This document shows, piece after piece, positions 1-8,659 of a stretch of DNA of 51,259 nucleotides. Position 1 is the first letter of the stretch; each line of letters opens with the position of its first letter. The notes under the pieces are model-generated. The model had not been told where the DNA came from, did not search any database, and saw only the letters and a list, made by a program, of their open reading frames with translations. This DNA comes from an uncultured Flavobacteriaceae bacterium (lineage in GTDB: Bacteria; Bacteroidota; Bacteroidia; Flavobacteriales; Flavobacteriaceae), in assembly GCA_938010765.1 (NCBI GenBank), contig CALLVX010000122.1:1-51259 (forward strand), given 5' to 3'. The position numbers and the translations under genes are program-made.

Positions 1-90
1 CATTTACAATATGACTATAATGGGCAAGATGGTGATACCCGATCAGGAAACATTAGTTATATAAAACTGGGGGTAGGGTATCGATTTTAA
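1..90 (+). CDS. C-terminal end of an outer-membrane beta-barrel protein (partial)
   Basis: Frame 1 is open from the window edge to a TAA at 88-90. The last residues (YIKLGVGYRF) alternate polar and hydrophobic and end in phenylalanine, the usual last residue of an outer-membrane barrel that is recognised by the BAM machinery. The next gene is a T9SS type B cargo. Such cargo genes often sit beside PorP/SprF-family barrels, so that family is my best guess. It is an inference from position only, because 29 residues are too few to place the family. Confidence 0.5.
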   Translation, partial: HLQYDYNGQDGDTRSGNISYIKLGVGYRF

Positions 91-133
91 GGAAAACTAG
101 CCCCCCACAACCTTCTAAATAGAAATGCGTTAA

Positions 134-3100
134 ATGATCAAAAAACTTGGAATATACTTCTTTTTGCTAAGTCCCGTTTTGGTTCATGCGCAAAACGAGG
201 CTGCCATTTGGTATTTTGGGGGTAACGCCGGGCTGGATTTCAATAGCGGCACTCCAACAGTGCTTACTGACGGAGCCCTTTTCACTCCTGAAGGTTGTGC
301 TACAATTTCTGATCCAAATGGGAGCCTATTGTTTTATACCGATGGTATTACGGTTTGGAATCGAAATCACCAACCCATGCCCAATGGCGCAGGGCTATTG
401 GGAGACCCCTCCAGCACCCAATCGGGAATTATCGTACCCTATCCCGGTGATAATACGCTCTACTATGTTTTTACAATTGATGATGCCGGTAACTCGGACG
501 GGTTGCAGTACAACCTTGTTGATATAACACTTGATGGCGGTCTTGGAGATATTACCCTAAAAAACCAACCACTGGAAGCACCGGTTACCGAAAAACTTTC
601 AGCAGTCGCGCATGCCAACGGTAGTGATATATGGGTAATGGCAAGACGTTCTGAGACCAACGAATTTGTTGCCTACCTCGTAACACCCACCGGATTAATC
701 ACGGATCCTGTGGTATCTTCTGTTCCGGCGGCGAACATCAGTAATTTAGGGCCTTCGGGCTATCTTAAATTTTCCCCGGATGGAAGTAAAGTCGTCGCGG
801 CCTCCCCCGGTGCGGTTCAACTGTTCAATTTTGATTCCTCAACCGGTATTGTCGGAAATTATATTGATATAACCCCATTTTATGCAGTGCCTCCGCCAAC
901 TACTTTTTTTGTTGCGGCCTATGGGGCCGAATTCTCTTCCGACAGTTCTAAACTATATATTTCAAGTACCTTGATAATCGGATCCGATGTCGAGTATGAA
1001 CTCCATCAATTTGATATAAACAATTATAACGCCGCCGCCATTATCGGCTCAGGCATACTTTTAAGCAACCAACCTGTCGATTTGGGAGCTTTGCAACTAG
1101 CTATTGATGGCAAGATTTATGTTGTTCAAGTAGATGAACGGTATCTTGGCGTAATAGACAATCCGAATGTGCAAGGTCTAGGATGCGGATATAACGATAA
1201 CGCCATTTCTTTGGGTTCAGGAATTGGATTGGTTGGCCTACCCCCATTCATAACTACTTATTTCGTTGTTGGCCTCCAGGCCCGAAATTTCTGTCATGGC
1301 GATGCCACCGAGTTCTCGGTGAATACCAGCGAACCCGTGACCAGTATTACATGGGACTTTGGGGATGGCGGTACCTCCAACCAAGAAAACCCTGCCCATA
1401 GCTATGCCATGCCCGGCACCTATACCGTGAGTGTCACTGCCACCACGGCGACCGAGACCAAGACCGAATCCAAAGACATTACCATTTACGCCATGCCAAG
1501 CGCAAGTGCCACTACGGATTTCGAAATCTGTACCACAGACCCTTCCTACGAGTTTGATCTCACCACCAAGGATGTAGAGGTACAGGGCGGCCTCTTTGCC
1601 TTTGAACTCAGCGTCACCTACCACCCTACCAAGGCCGATGCCGAGGCCGGCACCAATGTCCTGCCCGATCTATATACACCTTCAGCGCAGCTGGAAACTA
1701 TTGTAGCGCGCTTGTCCAATACCAACAATCCCAGTTGCTTTGATACCACCTCTTTTGATCTGATCATCAAAGAGGCACCTGTTTTGGGCAATATTTCCGA
1801 TTGGGTGGTCTGTGATATGGACACCGATGGCTTCTTTGATTTCGACCTTTCCGAAAAGGATCCCGAAATCTTGGACGGGCAAGACCCGGCCACTTTTTCC
1901 ATTAGCTACCATAGCTCCCAGGCCGATGCCGATGGCAACACCAATGCCATCGAGCCAAACTATACCAATACGGCCTCCCCGGAGCCCCTCTATGTGCGTA
2001 TCGAGAATACCGCCTATCCCGAATGTTTTGAAACGGGGAGCTTTGCCCTGGAAGTGATCACGGGTGTCACCGCCAATGCACCGACACCCTTGGAAGTCTG
2101 CGATGATGACAATGACGGCCTCTTTTCGTTTGACCTTACGCAAAAAGACACGGAAATTTTAGGGAGCCAGGACCCGGCCAGTTTTACGGTCAGTTATCAT
2201 GGGACACGGACGGATGCGGATGCCGATACCGATGCGCTGAACGGTAGCGCACATACCAATACCGGTCCTTATGGCGAAACGGTGTTCGTACGTGTGCAGA
2301 ACAATGGGAATCCCGATTGCTACAATACGACTATTTTAGATCTTCTGGTACATGATAGCCCTAGCCAGGAAACAGTATCGCTATTACAAGTATGCGACGA
2401 TGACAACGATGGCCTACAAACTGTGAATCTGACCGCCAAGGACAATGAAATTCTGGGCAACCAATCGCCAGTGGATTTTACCATTAGCTACCATACTTCC
2501 CAGGACGATGCCGAAGCAGGGACCAATGCCCTGGTAGGGACCTTTGCCAATGTTTCAAACCCGCAAACGATCTATTATCGAAAAGCCAATGCGGCCGCCA
2601 ACGCTTGTTATGTGACCGGCAGCTTTGAAGTACAGGTATACGATACCCCAACGGCTTACGCCCCGACCAATTTTGTTGCCTGTGATGATATGGAAACGGG
2701 CGTATGGTCTTTTGATCTCAATGAAAAGGATGGGGAAGTGCTCAACGGACAGGACCCAACGGCCTATGAGGTACTGTACTTCGGAAACCTGGCCGATGCG
2801 GTCGCCGACCAAAATGCACTTTCCAAAAGCGGATATACAAATGCAGCTCCTCTGGAAACGTTGGTCGTGCGTGTTCACAACCCGGACTTTGTATCCTGTT
2901 ACGACCTTACCGAACTGGTGTTGATTCTCAACCCTCTGCCCGATCCCGGTTTGGACCCCTTCTATGTAATCTGTCCGGACAGTCCAGAACTCACCATCGA
3001 TGGGGGCGACTTTGAGACATGGTCGTGGGAAGATACCAACGGCAGTCCTCTTGGCACGGATAGGAACTTCCCAATAACAGAATTGGGCAACTACACGCTA

Positions 3101-3634
3101 ACTGTTTCACAAACCACCAACGGGGTCGTTTGTGACAGAACTATCCCTTTTGAGGTAGTTTCCTCCGGGGCGCCCGAAACCATAGCCGCCACTATAACGG
3201 GATTTTCGGACAATATCACCGTTGAGGTAACGGCCACTGGCTCGGGGGATTTTGAATATTCGATAGATGGGGAAGATTTTCAAGACAGCAGGCTATTTGA
3301 CGTATTCCCAGGGGAATATACCGTATATGTGCGGGATATTTTCCTTTGTCGTACCCTCAGCACCGATATCATTGCCCTAGGCTACCAAAAGTTCTTCACC
3401 CCCAATGGTGACGGTTCCAATGAGCATTGGAACATTATCGGGGCTGCCAACTTTCCGTATTCGCAACTCTTCATTTTTGACCGCTATGGGAAGCTGTTAT
3501 CACAGGTGGCACCCTCCTCCGTTGGTTGGGACGGCACCATGAACGGTACTCCCTTACCGGAATCGGACTATTGGTTCCGTTATGTGTACGAAGATGGAAA
3601 AGAGTTTAAAGGGCATTTTGCGTTGAAAAGATAG
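134..3634 (+). CDS. T9SS type B sorting domain (gliding-motility CTD) protein with PKD domain and five tandem repeats
   Basis: The product is a 1166-residue secreted or surface protein. A Sec signal peptide covers residues 1-20 (hydrophobic core, then VHAQN). Residues about 25-385 look like a beta-propeller-type domain. A PKD domain follows at about 389-452 (WDFGDGGTSNQENPAHSY). From about residue 460 to 940 there are five tandem repeats of about 96 residues, with the pattern VCDxDxDG-FxFDL-KDxEIL-GQDP-SYH-DA-TNAL. The last 83 residues (from YQKFFTPNGDGSNEHW) match the type B C-terminal domain used for T9SS export (TIGR04131-like). By family the protein crosses the outer membrane through T9SS and is probably an adhesin or surface component. 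The ATG at 134 fits the signal peptide. The cargo's ligand is unknown. Confidence 0.9.
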   Translation: MIKKLGIYFFLLSPVLVHAQNEAAIWYFGGNAGLDFNSGTPTVLTDGALFTPEGCATISDPNGSLLFYTDGITVWNRNHQPMPNGAGLLGDPSSTQSGIIVPYPGDNTLYYVFTIDDAGNSDGLQYNLVDITLDGGLGDITLKNQPLEAPVTEKLSAVAHANGSDIWVMARRSETNEFVAYLVTPTGLITDPVVSSVPAANISNLGPSGYLKFSPDGSKVVAASPGAVQLFNFDSSTGIVGNYIDITPFYAVPPPTTFFVAAYGAEFSSDSSKLYISSTLIIGSDVEYELHQFDINNYNAAAIIGSGILLSNQPVDLGALQLAIDGKIYVVQVDERYLGVIDNPNVQGLGCGYNDNAISLGSGIGLVGLPPFITTYFVVGLQARNFCHGDATEFSVNTSEPVTSITWDFGDGGTSNQENPAHSYAMPGTYTVSVTATTATETKTESKDITIYAMPSASATTDFEICTTDPSYEFDLTTKDVEVQGGLFAFELSVTYHPTKADAEAGTNVLPDLYTPSAQLETIVARLSNTNNPSCFDTTSFDLIIKEAPVLGNISDWVVCDMDTDGFFDFDLSEKDPEILDGQDPATFSISYHSSQADADGNTNAIEPNYTNTASPEPLYVRIENTAYPECFETGSFALEVITGVTANAPTPLEVCDDDNDGLFSFDLTQKDTEILGSQDPASFTVSYHGTRTDADADTDALNGSAHTNTGPYGETVFVRVQNNGNPDCYNTTILDLLVHDSPSQETVSLLQVCDDDNDGLQTVNLTAKDNEILGNQSPVDFTISYHTSQDDAEAGTNALVGTFANVSNPQTIYYRKANAAANACYVTGSFEVQVYDTPTAYAPTNFVACDDMETGVWSFDLNEKDGEVLNGQDPTAYEVLYFGNLADAVADQNALSKSGYTNAAPLETLVVRVHNPDFVSCYDLTELVLILNPLPDPGLDPFYVICPDSPELTIDGGDFETWSWEDTNGSPLGTDRNFPITELGNYTLTVSQTTNGVVCDRTIPFEVVSSGAPETIAATITGFSDNITVEVTATGSGDFEYSIDGEDFQDSRLFDVFPGEYTVYVRDIFLCRTLSTDIIALGYQKFFTPNGDGSNEHWNIIGAANFPYSQLFIFDRYGKLLSQVAPSSVGWDGTMNGTPLPESDYWFRYVYEDGKEFKGHFALKR
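1507..2943 (+). repeat. Five tandem ~288-bp coding repeats inside the T9SS cargo gene
   Basis: Five units start near 1507, 1797, 2085, 2379 and 2667, as judged by the conserved Cys-Asp codons at about 1531, 1809, 2097, 2391 and 2679. Units two to four share VCD-D-DG, the KD-EIL element and a SYH element. The first and fifth are more diverged. The acidic DxDxDG element may bind calcium. The spacing is regular but the DNA has drifted, so this is an old protein-level duplication and not a recent DNA repeat. Confidence 0.8.
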
Positions 3635-3886
3635 GCCACGGATTTCAAAATTGAAGCTTATCTTTCTCAAAATTCGTTCGTGACAGTTGTTTTCCGGAGG
3701 GCTTTCCCAAGAAAACGGGTCGCTTTAATGATATTTTTATAGAAAACCATTTTTTCTTACTTCTTGTACCCATGTTCTAAAGGCTGAAGGGTCGGTTTTT
3801 AGCGATGGTAAAAGCCAAACCAATTTGGTAGAGAAAAACCTATTCTCGAATGTACTAGCGAGCGTTTCGATTGAATTTTTGAGACT

Positions 3887-4995
3887 CTAGGACATCAATA
3901 ATCTAGTGGCCTCATCAATCAACGAACCGTCCAACTCTTTCAGATATGCTTGGGTAATCGTCAAATTCTGGTGTCCAAGAGATTCACTGATAACATCGGT
4001 CGCCACTCCTTTTTGCTTGAGACAGTTTGCAAAGCTATGACGGGCAACATAGCTGCTCAGTTTTTGTTCGATGCCGCATATTTCCCCGATTTCCTTTAAA
4101 TTCTTATTATATTTCTTCAGGGTCTTATGCTTCCGGTTCTCGATCTGTGAAGGAGTCATATCATCTCTAAGAAGTATGGGAAAGACATACTGAGATACTT
4201 TGATTTCGCTTTTGTATTCCTCCAAAATCTCTTTTACAGGTTTAAAGACCTGAATTACGAAATTTCCTTTGGTTTTTGATCGCTTGTAATAGATTTTCTC
4301 CCCAATCACATTTTCCCATTTCAGCCGCATCATATCCGCAAAGTTCATTCCCCGTGTATAAAAGCTGAATACAAAATAGTTCCTACTGTTCCGTAGATGT
4401 GGATGCTTTATAACATCCAATTGAATAATTTTTGCACATCTTCCATCTTCAATGCCCGTTTGGCACCTTTCCCTTTCAAACGGGAAATTTTGTACGATTT
4501 GAAGGGATAGTTACTTTCCTTGACCAAGTTCCGTTCTATCCCCATATTGTAAATGGCCCTAATCGCTCGCATACGAATTCCTATACCCCCATCACTTCCA
4601 CCACGTGAACGAAGATGTACCTCATACTTATTTAGGAATGCCGGGGTTATCTCCTCAAAGTACAGTACTTCGGACCATTTCAAAAAACGTTTTAACGAAT
4701 TACAGGTGTCCCTATTGGCCCTTGCATTGCCCGTTCTACCGGCGGTAATCATTTGTTCGATGATTTCATCCCAAAAGGTGAAAATATTCTTGGAAATAGG
4801 ATTTACTTCTATACGGAACCGTCTTTCGAATTCCTCCAAAGAAAACCCATCGGTATTTAATTCCAGTTTGGACAATACTTGTAGCGCCCTATCCTTGAAT
4901 TTCAATAACAGGCGATTGTTCTGGATATGGTTGCTCAACGGATTTTTTTCTTTTCCTATAGAGCCGCGCTTTTTGGACCATAAAAGTAAATGCAA
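3887..4995 (-). pseudogene. Broken tyrosine recombinase (Bacteroidota integrase): N-terminal truncation plus frameshift
   Basis: Two minus-strand reading frames together make most of a phage-type integrase. The upstream piece (4408-4995) has the core-binding SAM-like domain, from about the NHIQNN helix through the RAIYNMGIERNLV segment. The downstream piece (3887-4420) has the catalytic domain: FYTRGMNFADMMRLKW carries the first Arg, ARHSFANCLKQKG the second box, and SLGHQNLTITQAYL the His and nucleophilic Tyr. The pieces overlap by 13 bases in different frames. Adding one base near 4416-4420 would rejoin them. The arm-binding N-terminus is missing and no ATG exists before an upstream stop, so the front is truncated as well. 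The gene is probably dead. A sequencing error could explain the frameshift but not the missing front. Confidence 0.8.
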
Positions 4996-5013
4996 CTTAG
5001 TTGCATTTACTTT
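4983..5013. promoter_or_regulatory. Perfect 14-bp-arm palindrome, operator-like (candidate Fur/Zur-family site)
   Basis: The left arm is AAAGTAAATGCAAC (4983-4996), the spacer is TTA, and the right arm (5000-5013) is its exact complement. The core AATGCAACTTAGTTGCATTT (4989-5008) is identical over 20 bases to the palindrome at 11057-11076, beside a Fur-family gene's operon. It lies 65 bases before the DinB-fold gene. The TTG at 5001-5003 in its right arm is 20 bases from a TAGCTTTA (5024-5031), close to the Bacteroidota -33/-7 promoter pattern. A bound repressor would block that promoter. The regulator is inferred, not shown. Confidence 0.65.
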
Positions 5014-5077
5014 GTTTTTTATGTAGCTTTATCCATAATTCGCTATACTAACCGCAATTAACGCTATCAAATTTGAT

Positions 5078-5656
5078 ATGAAGCGCACTCGTTTTCTAAA
5101 AAATGTTTTGGGCTTTGGCCTACTTTCAACCTTTTCTTGTCGAATCGACAAGGGTAGAACAAATTCCGATGCCAATTTAACGACAGAAATGGTGGCCCCA
5201 GAATTGCTGAGGAAAGAACTCATAGCTGCTTGGCATCGTTCTGAAACCATGACCATAACAAACGTAAAACAGATGCCCCCAGAATTTTTTATGTATAAAT
5301 ATACTGATGAGGCCATGACGTTCTCCGAGCAATGGCGCCACTGTGTCGTCTACACCTGTGGCCAACTGGCCGGGCGAGCTGGAATTGTAAATCCCTATGA
5401 GAACATTAAACTTCCTGTGCAGATGCCCAAAACCGACGTTGTCAAGGAACTAGAAAATATGTATGCCTTTGTTCGAAAGTCGATCAAGGAACTATCGGAT
5501 GAGAAACTCCTTTCCGATTGCGATTTTGCCGGAGAAACCATTCCGGTTTGGCGCTTGTTCTACGCTATGGAAAACCACATCATTCACCATCGCGGGCAAT
5601 GCGTGGTGTATCTACGCCTGAATGGCGTGGTACCAAAGGGGTACTATGGGTGGTAA
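5078..5656 (+). CDS. Exported DinB-superfamily metal-binding protein
   Basis: The 192-residue product has the DinB/YfiT-like four-helix fold. Key signs are the WRHCVVYTCGQLAGR segment with the first His, and near the C-terminus NHIIHHRGQCVVYLRLNG, the HxxHHRGQ box typical of DinB-family metal sites. By family these His residues bind a divalent metal (zinc or nickel); many members are thiol-dependent transferases and others have no known role. Unusually, the N-terminus is a basic stretch plus a hydrophobic run ending in STFSC, which resembles a lipoprotein or Sec signal, so the protein may act outside the cytoplasm. The operator-like palindrome upstream links it to the metal island at 7.8-16 kb. 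It is not the DNA polymerase also called DinB. Confidence 0.75.
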   Translation: MKRTRFLKNVLGFGLLSTFSCRIDKGRTNSDANLTTEMVAPELLRKELIAAWHRSETMTITNVKQMPPEFFMYKYTDEAMTFSEQWRHCVVYTCGQLAGRAGIVNPYENIKLPVQMPKTDVVKELENMYAFVRKSIKELSDEKLLSDCDFAGETIPVWRLFYAMENHIIHHRGQCVVYLRLNGVVPKGYYGW

Positions 5657-5901
5657 CTATGAAAGATTCTTACATCTAGTTTTTGGTTCAACTCCCATAA
5701 CTGGTATGCAATAGAAGGGTCTTCATAATTCCAAAACCAGCATTGGGAACAAAAATGTACTTACTTTATGAACTTGGTAGAAACCGATAGGGACAACATA
5801 AAAAGCAGTTCAAGGATAGCAGGGATATCCCTAATTTCAATATTGGAAAATGCCTCTTGGTAAAGAACCCTTTTATATTGTTCAGGTGTTGGCCTTTGCA
5901 T
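5644..5901 (-). pseudogene. Possible gene remnant with one in-frame stop
   Basis: On the minus strand, ATG at 5901 opens 46 codons (begins MQRPTPEQYKRVLYQ) to a TAA at 5761-5763. The same frame then continues for another 39 codons to a TAG at 5644-5646. It lies just after the PhoX-like gene and overlaps the end of the DinB-fold gene by 13 bases. I recognise no family. It may be a decayed gene, a real 46-residue small protein (5761-5901), or chance. Confidence 0.2.
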
Positions 5902-5916
5902 ACAAGACGGCCTATT

Positions 5917-7611
5917 TTAACTACTTTTCAATAGGTGCAGCTGGTTCATCTTCTCAATAAGGTCTCCTGTAATGGCCACTACCGCAGGTTTTGGGATGCC
6001 ATCCTCATCGAAAGGCCACGTGCTTGTCGGATGGGCGATATCGATGGTTTGCTCGCCAGGGTGTTGTACACTTAGAAATAAGGTTTTCCCATCTGGTGAA
6101 AACCACGGACCGGTAAGCTCGGCATCATTGGGAGCCGAAATTAGACGAATAACCTTCCCCTGCTCTTTTCCATGCCGTGGAACCACAAAAAGGCTATTGT
6201 TCTTAAACGCCCTATAGGGACCTTCTTTCTTATTCATCATACTGCCAGACATATCGGAGGTGAACCACAAATTGCCGGCCATATCAAAGGCCAAATTATC
6301 GGGGCATGAAAATCCGTTCTCTGCTCCGCCAGCCATAAATGTGGATGTCTTAAAGGTCAAAGCATCGAACTTGCTGTCTGTTTCCGTTATTTTCAAAATA
6401 GACCCATGGAAATCATTTTTATCGTAGTTATTGGTCAGCGATACAAAGACATTCCCCGATATGGGGTCTATTTCAATATCCTCGGGGCGGTTCAGTGCGG
6501 TGGCCCCTAAAATTTTGGCCGCTTCCCGGGTGCGAATCAAAACCTCGGTCTGGTTCTTAAATCGCTCTTTTAATGCGGGTTGATTTTCCCAATCCAAAGG
6601 CAGCCATTTTCCCGCGTCCGTATTGGCAACGTAGAGCGTACCGTACTTTAACGAGCCTGGTTTGGAAGAAACAAATTTATACAAGTGCTCATCGTTATGG
6701 TCGTCACCCGAATAGGCTACTATACGCTTGTCCGCTAACTCATACAGCGTACAACACTCGTGTGCATACCTGCCAATGGCAATGTGTTTTTGGGCAGAAC
6801 CGTCTTTTGGATCTACCTCGACCACCCAACCATAGTGTTCCGGGGGATATGGGTAAAATTTTTCCCAACCGTACGAACTTGGCCGATGCTGGGGCTGACC
6901 GTTCTCCAGATACTCCGTTTCACCGAAAAAACTATCGTAATTCTCTTCGCAGGTCAAAAAAGTGTTCCATGGGGTAATACCCCCAGAGCAATTGCTATGG
7001 GTTCCAATAACGGTAGAAGCGCCTTTGATGGGATGATCCCAGTTGAGAGTCATTGGGGTTTTGGCGGTAATGCGACGATTACGGGGATCGTCTTTTACTA
7101 CTTCCCATTTCCCGGCGATTTGTTTTATACGAACAATACTTCCCCCCACATTGTACATTTCCTTATCTACCTGTTCCCTAGTTCTATGTGCTTCCGGGTT
7201 TTCGTATTTGTTGGAATCAAACCCGGAAACGAACTTTCGGTCTACATACTCGTGATTGACCCACAACAAACCATCTGTAGGATCATCAGCATTCAATGGG
7301 ATAAAACAGGTGAAATCGTTGTTAAACCCAAAATGGTCTTTCGGACCAATTTCATCACCCCAACGCACTATCACATGATAATCCAATCCATTAGCCAACA
7401 ATAAGTCATCCTCATTGGAAGGTGAAAGCGCCTCAATTGCCAACTTCCCTAGTCGTTCCAACACCTTGGGGCTTATTTTGACGGTTTTATTTGTGGGGGC
7501 CGCCATATTCCCACAACCTAACAAAAAAGGAGGTAATACAGCGGTTCCGATGCTGGCCTTCCCCAAAAAGCTGATAAATTTTCTTCGATTATATTCCACT
7601 TTGCGTTTCAT
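5917..7611 (-). CDS. PhoX-family (DUF839) phosphatase, probably Tat-exported
   Basis: The 564-residue product belongs to the PhoX/DUF839 family, whose characterised members are periplasmic Fe3+/Ca2+-dependent alkaline phosphatases. ATG at 7611 gives a short N-terminus with a twin-arginine motif (NRRKFISFLGK, residues 8-18) and a hydrophobic stretch ending in LLGCG, so it may be a Tat substrate and perhaps lipidated. The family block NCSGGITPWNTFLTCEE lies at about residues 207-223; its Cys and Glu residues are the expected metal ligands. WVNHEY and the EDIEIDP-GNVFVSLT strand are further family marks. It stands alone between the DinB-fold gene and the Fur operon, on the same strand as the latter, with a 181-base gap. 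The substrate is not proven from sequence. Confidence 0.85.
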   Translation of the reverse strand: MKRKVEYNRRKFISFLGKASIGTAVLPPFLLGCGNMAAPTNKTVKISPKVLERLGKLAIEALSPSNEDDLLLANGLDYHVIVRWGDEIGPKDHFGFNNDFTCFIPLNADDPTDGLLWVNHEYVDRKFVSGFDSNKYENPEAHRTREQVDKEMYNVGGSIVRIKQIAGKWEVVKDDPRNRRITAKTPMTLNWDHPIKGASTVIGTHSNCSGGITPWNTFLTCEENYDSFFGETEYLENGQPQHRPSSYGWEKFYPYPPEHYGWVVEVDPKDGSAQKHIAIGRYAHECCTLYELADKRIVAYSGDDHNDEHLYKFVSSKPGSLKYGTLYVANTDAGKWLPLDWENQPALKERFKNQTEVLIRTREAAKILGATALNRPEDIEIDPISGNVFVSLTNNYDKNDFHGSILKITETDSKFDALTFKTSTFMAGGAENGFSCPDNLAFDMAGNLWFTSDMSGSMMNKKEGPYRAFKNNSLFVVPRHGKEQGKVIRLISAPNDAELTGPWFSPDGKTLFLSVQHPGEQTIDIAHPTSTWPFDEDGIPKPAVVAITGDLIEKMNQLHLLKSS

Positions 7612-7792
7612 TTTTTTAAATAAGAAATAACTTAACACTACGATCTTGGCCGCTAATGGGCCGCTGCGCTTCATTCAACATCGGCTTAGATGGGGGAGTA
7701 CTGAATGCTTCACAACTATTTTTCTATGATCAGGTTGCTTGTTTTCGGAATTGGACCGTCTTGTATAATTGCGTTTGTACTTGGTTGTATGT

Positions 7793-8197
7793 TCAACAGG
7801 CTGCGCAAGTCCCTCGAATTATGGTCTGTACCTTATTTGTTTTGAATCCCAAGGGGACGTCTAATTGGAGCGGAGCCAATCCCTCCATACAATACACGGT
7901 CTCACAATACTCACACACAAAATGCGCGTGTTCGTTGCCTTTTATCGGTGCCGCTCCGAACGCGTATTTCGTAATGCCCGAATGGTCGTTGATACTGTGT
8001 ATAAGTCCCGCTCGTTCAAAAGCGGCCAAGTTTCGGTAAAGGGTCGATTTGTCCGTTGTTTGTGGGAAGGCCTGCTTGATATCGGCATAGGACTTTGCAT
8101 GCGGTGTTTTGATAAAATGATGTATCAATGCCAGCCGCAGTTTTGTTTTCTTTAAGCCCTTCCGCTTTATCAATTGTTCCCCTCGCTGGTAGTTCAT
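7793..8197 (-). CDS. Fur-family transcriptional repressor, likely Zur-like
   Basis: The 134-residue product has the Fur layout: a winged helix at about 10-80 (recognition region TTDKSTLYRNLAAFERAGLI) and a metal/dimer domain. HAHFVCEYC (90-98) and the C-terminal TCAAC (Cys131, Cys134) form the two CxxC pairs that hold structural zinc. It is the last gene of a leftward operon whose promoter overlaps a perfect palindrome, an arrangement expected for a self-regulating metal sensor. The neighbours (His-rich FtsX, GTP cyclohydrolase paralogue, MerC-like protein, TonB receptor) resemble zinc-starvation genes known in other bacteria, so Zur is favoured over Fur or PerR. The sensed metal cannot be read from sequence alone. 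Confidence 0.85.
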   Translation of the reverse strand: MNYQRGEQLIKRKGLKKTKLRLALIHHFIKTPHAKSYADIKQAFPQTTDKSTLYRNLAAFERAGLIHSINDHSGITKYAFGAAPIKGNEHAHFVCEYCETVYCMEGLAPLQLDVPLGFKTNKVQTIIRGTCAAC

Positions 8198-8212
8198 CTT
8201 TATTGTTTTTGG

Positions 8213-8659
8213 TTATTTGAGCCTAAACGCTTCGACATTTTCGATTCGATAGTAACATGCCTCTGGGTCATCCCCGTTCAAGTGAAGTGTTCCCTCTACC
8301 GAAAGCAAATCATCCATCGCAAAAGAAGGCTTTTTATCAAAATGCAATTCCATAATGGTTTCGGGCCCGCCGTTTCCGCAGAAAAAACAGGATGCCATGG
8401 GATTTTTAGAAAGAAGATAAACCGATTGTTTTCCATCCAAAATCAAAAAATACCCAATAACAATCACTTTTTTGCCCTCCAAAGCACTGATTTCCGATGA
8501 AAAAGTGGCTTTTTGGAACCCGGGCAACACCAAATCGGGCGAGGGCATTTCCAAGGAAATTTCTTTCGAAAGATCGGCCCAATCCAAAACATGCTGGGCG
8601 TAGACGGTACTTCCGATCCATAACACCAACATCACCATAAAAAATCGCCTCTTTTTCAA
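8213..8659 (-). CDS. Exported CFFC-motif protein, paralogue B (DUF3299-like position)
   Basis: The 148-residue product has a signal peptide (residues 1-21, ending VYAQ). After a DWADL segment it has a short beta region (GKKVIVIGYFLIL) and then the block NPMASCFFCGNGGPET, with Cys91 and Cys94 as a likely metal or redox pair. Its start codon overlaps the stop of the upstream paralogue (ATGA, 8656-8659), so translation is probably coupled. In some proteobacteria a DUF3299 protein accompanies a MacB/FtsX-like transporter in zinc-responsive operons. The W-DL start, OB-like strand and place in the operon are similar, but the equivalence is my inference. It probably works in the periplasm with the ABC transporter. 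Confidence 0.65.
   Translation of the reverse strand: MKKRRFFMVMLVLWIGSTVYAQHVLDWADLSKEISLEMPSPDLVLPGFQKATFSSEISALEGKKVIVIGYFLILDGKQSVYLLSKNPMASCFFCGNGGPETIMELHFDKKPSFAMDDLLSVEGTLHLNGDDPEACYYRIENVEAFRLK

Noticed and set aside
1682..2143. Long minus-strand open frame opposite the T9SS cargo gene
   Set aside because: It lies wholly inside the repeats of a clear plus-strand gene, has a Gly/Ile-rich low-complexity look and no start context or family.
1507..2943. Regular ~288-bp repeats considered as a DNA repeat or CRISPR-like array
   Set aside because: The repeats are in frame, diverged at DNA level and encode protein modules; there are no short identical repeats with unique spacers.
4983..5013. 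Palindrome considered as an attachment site of the integrase or a terminator
   Set aside because: The same 20-base core is found between divergent promoters at 11057-11076, with no integrase there, and no T-run follows the stem in a useful place. Operator is the simpler view.
5078..5656. DinB name considered as DNA polymerase IV
   Set aside because: The protein is 192 residues with a HxxHHRGQ box and no polymerase motifs; it belongs to the DinB/YfiT-like metal-binding fold.
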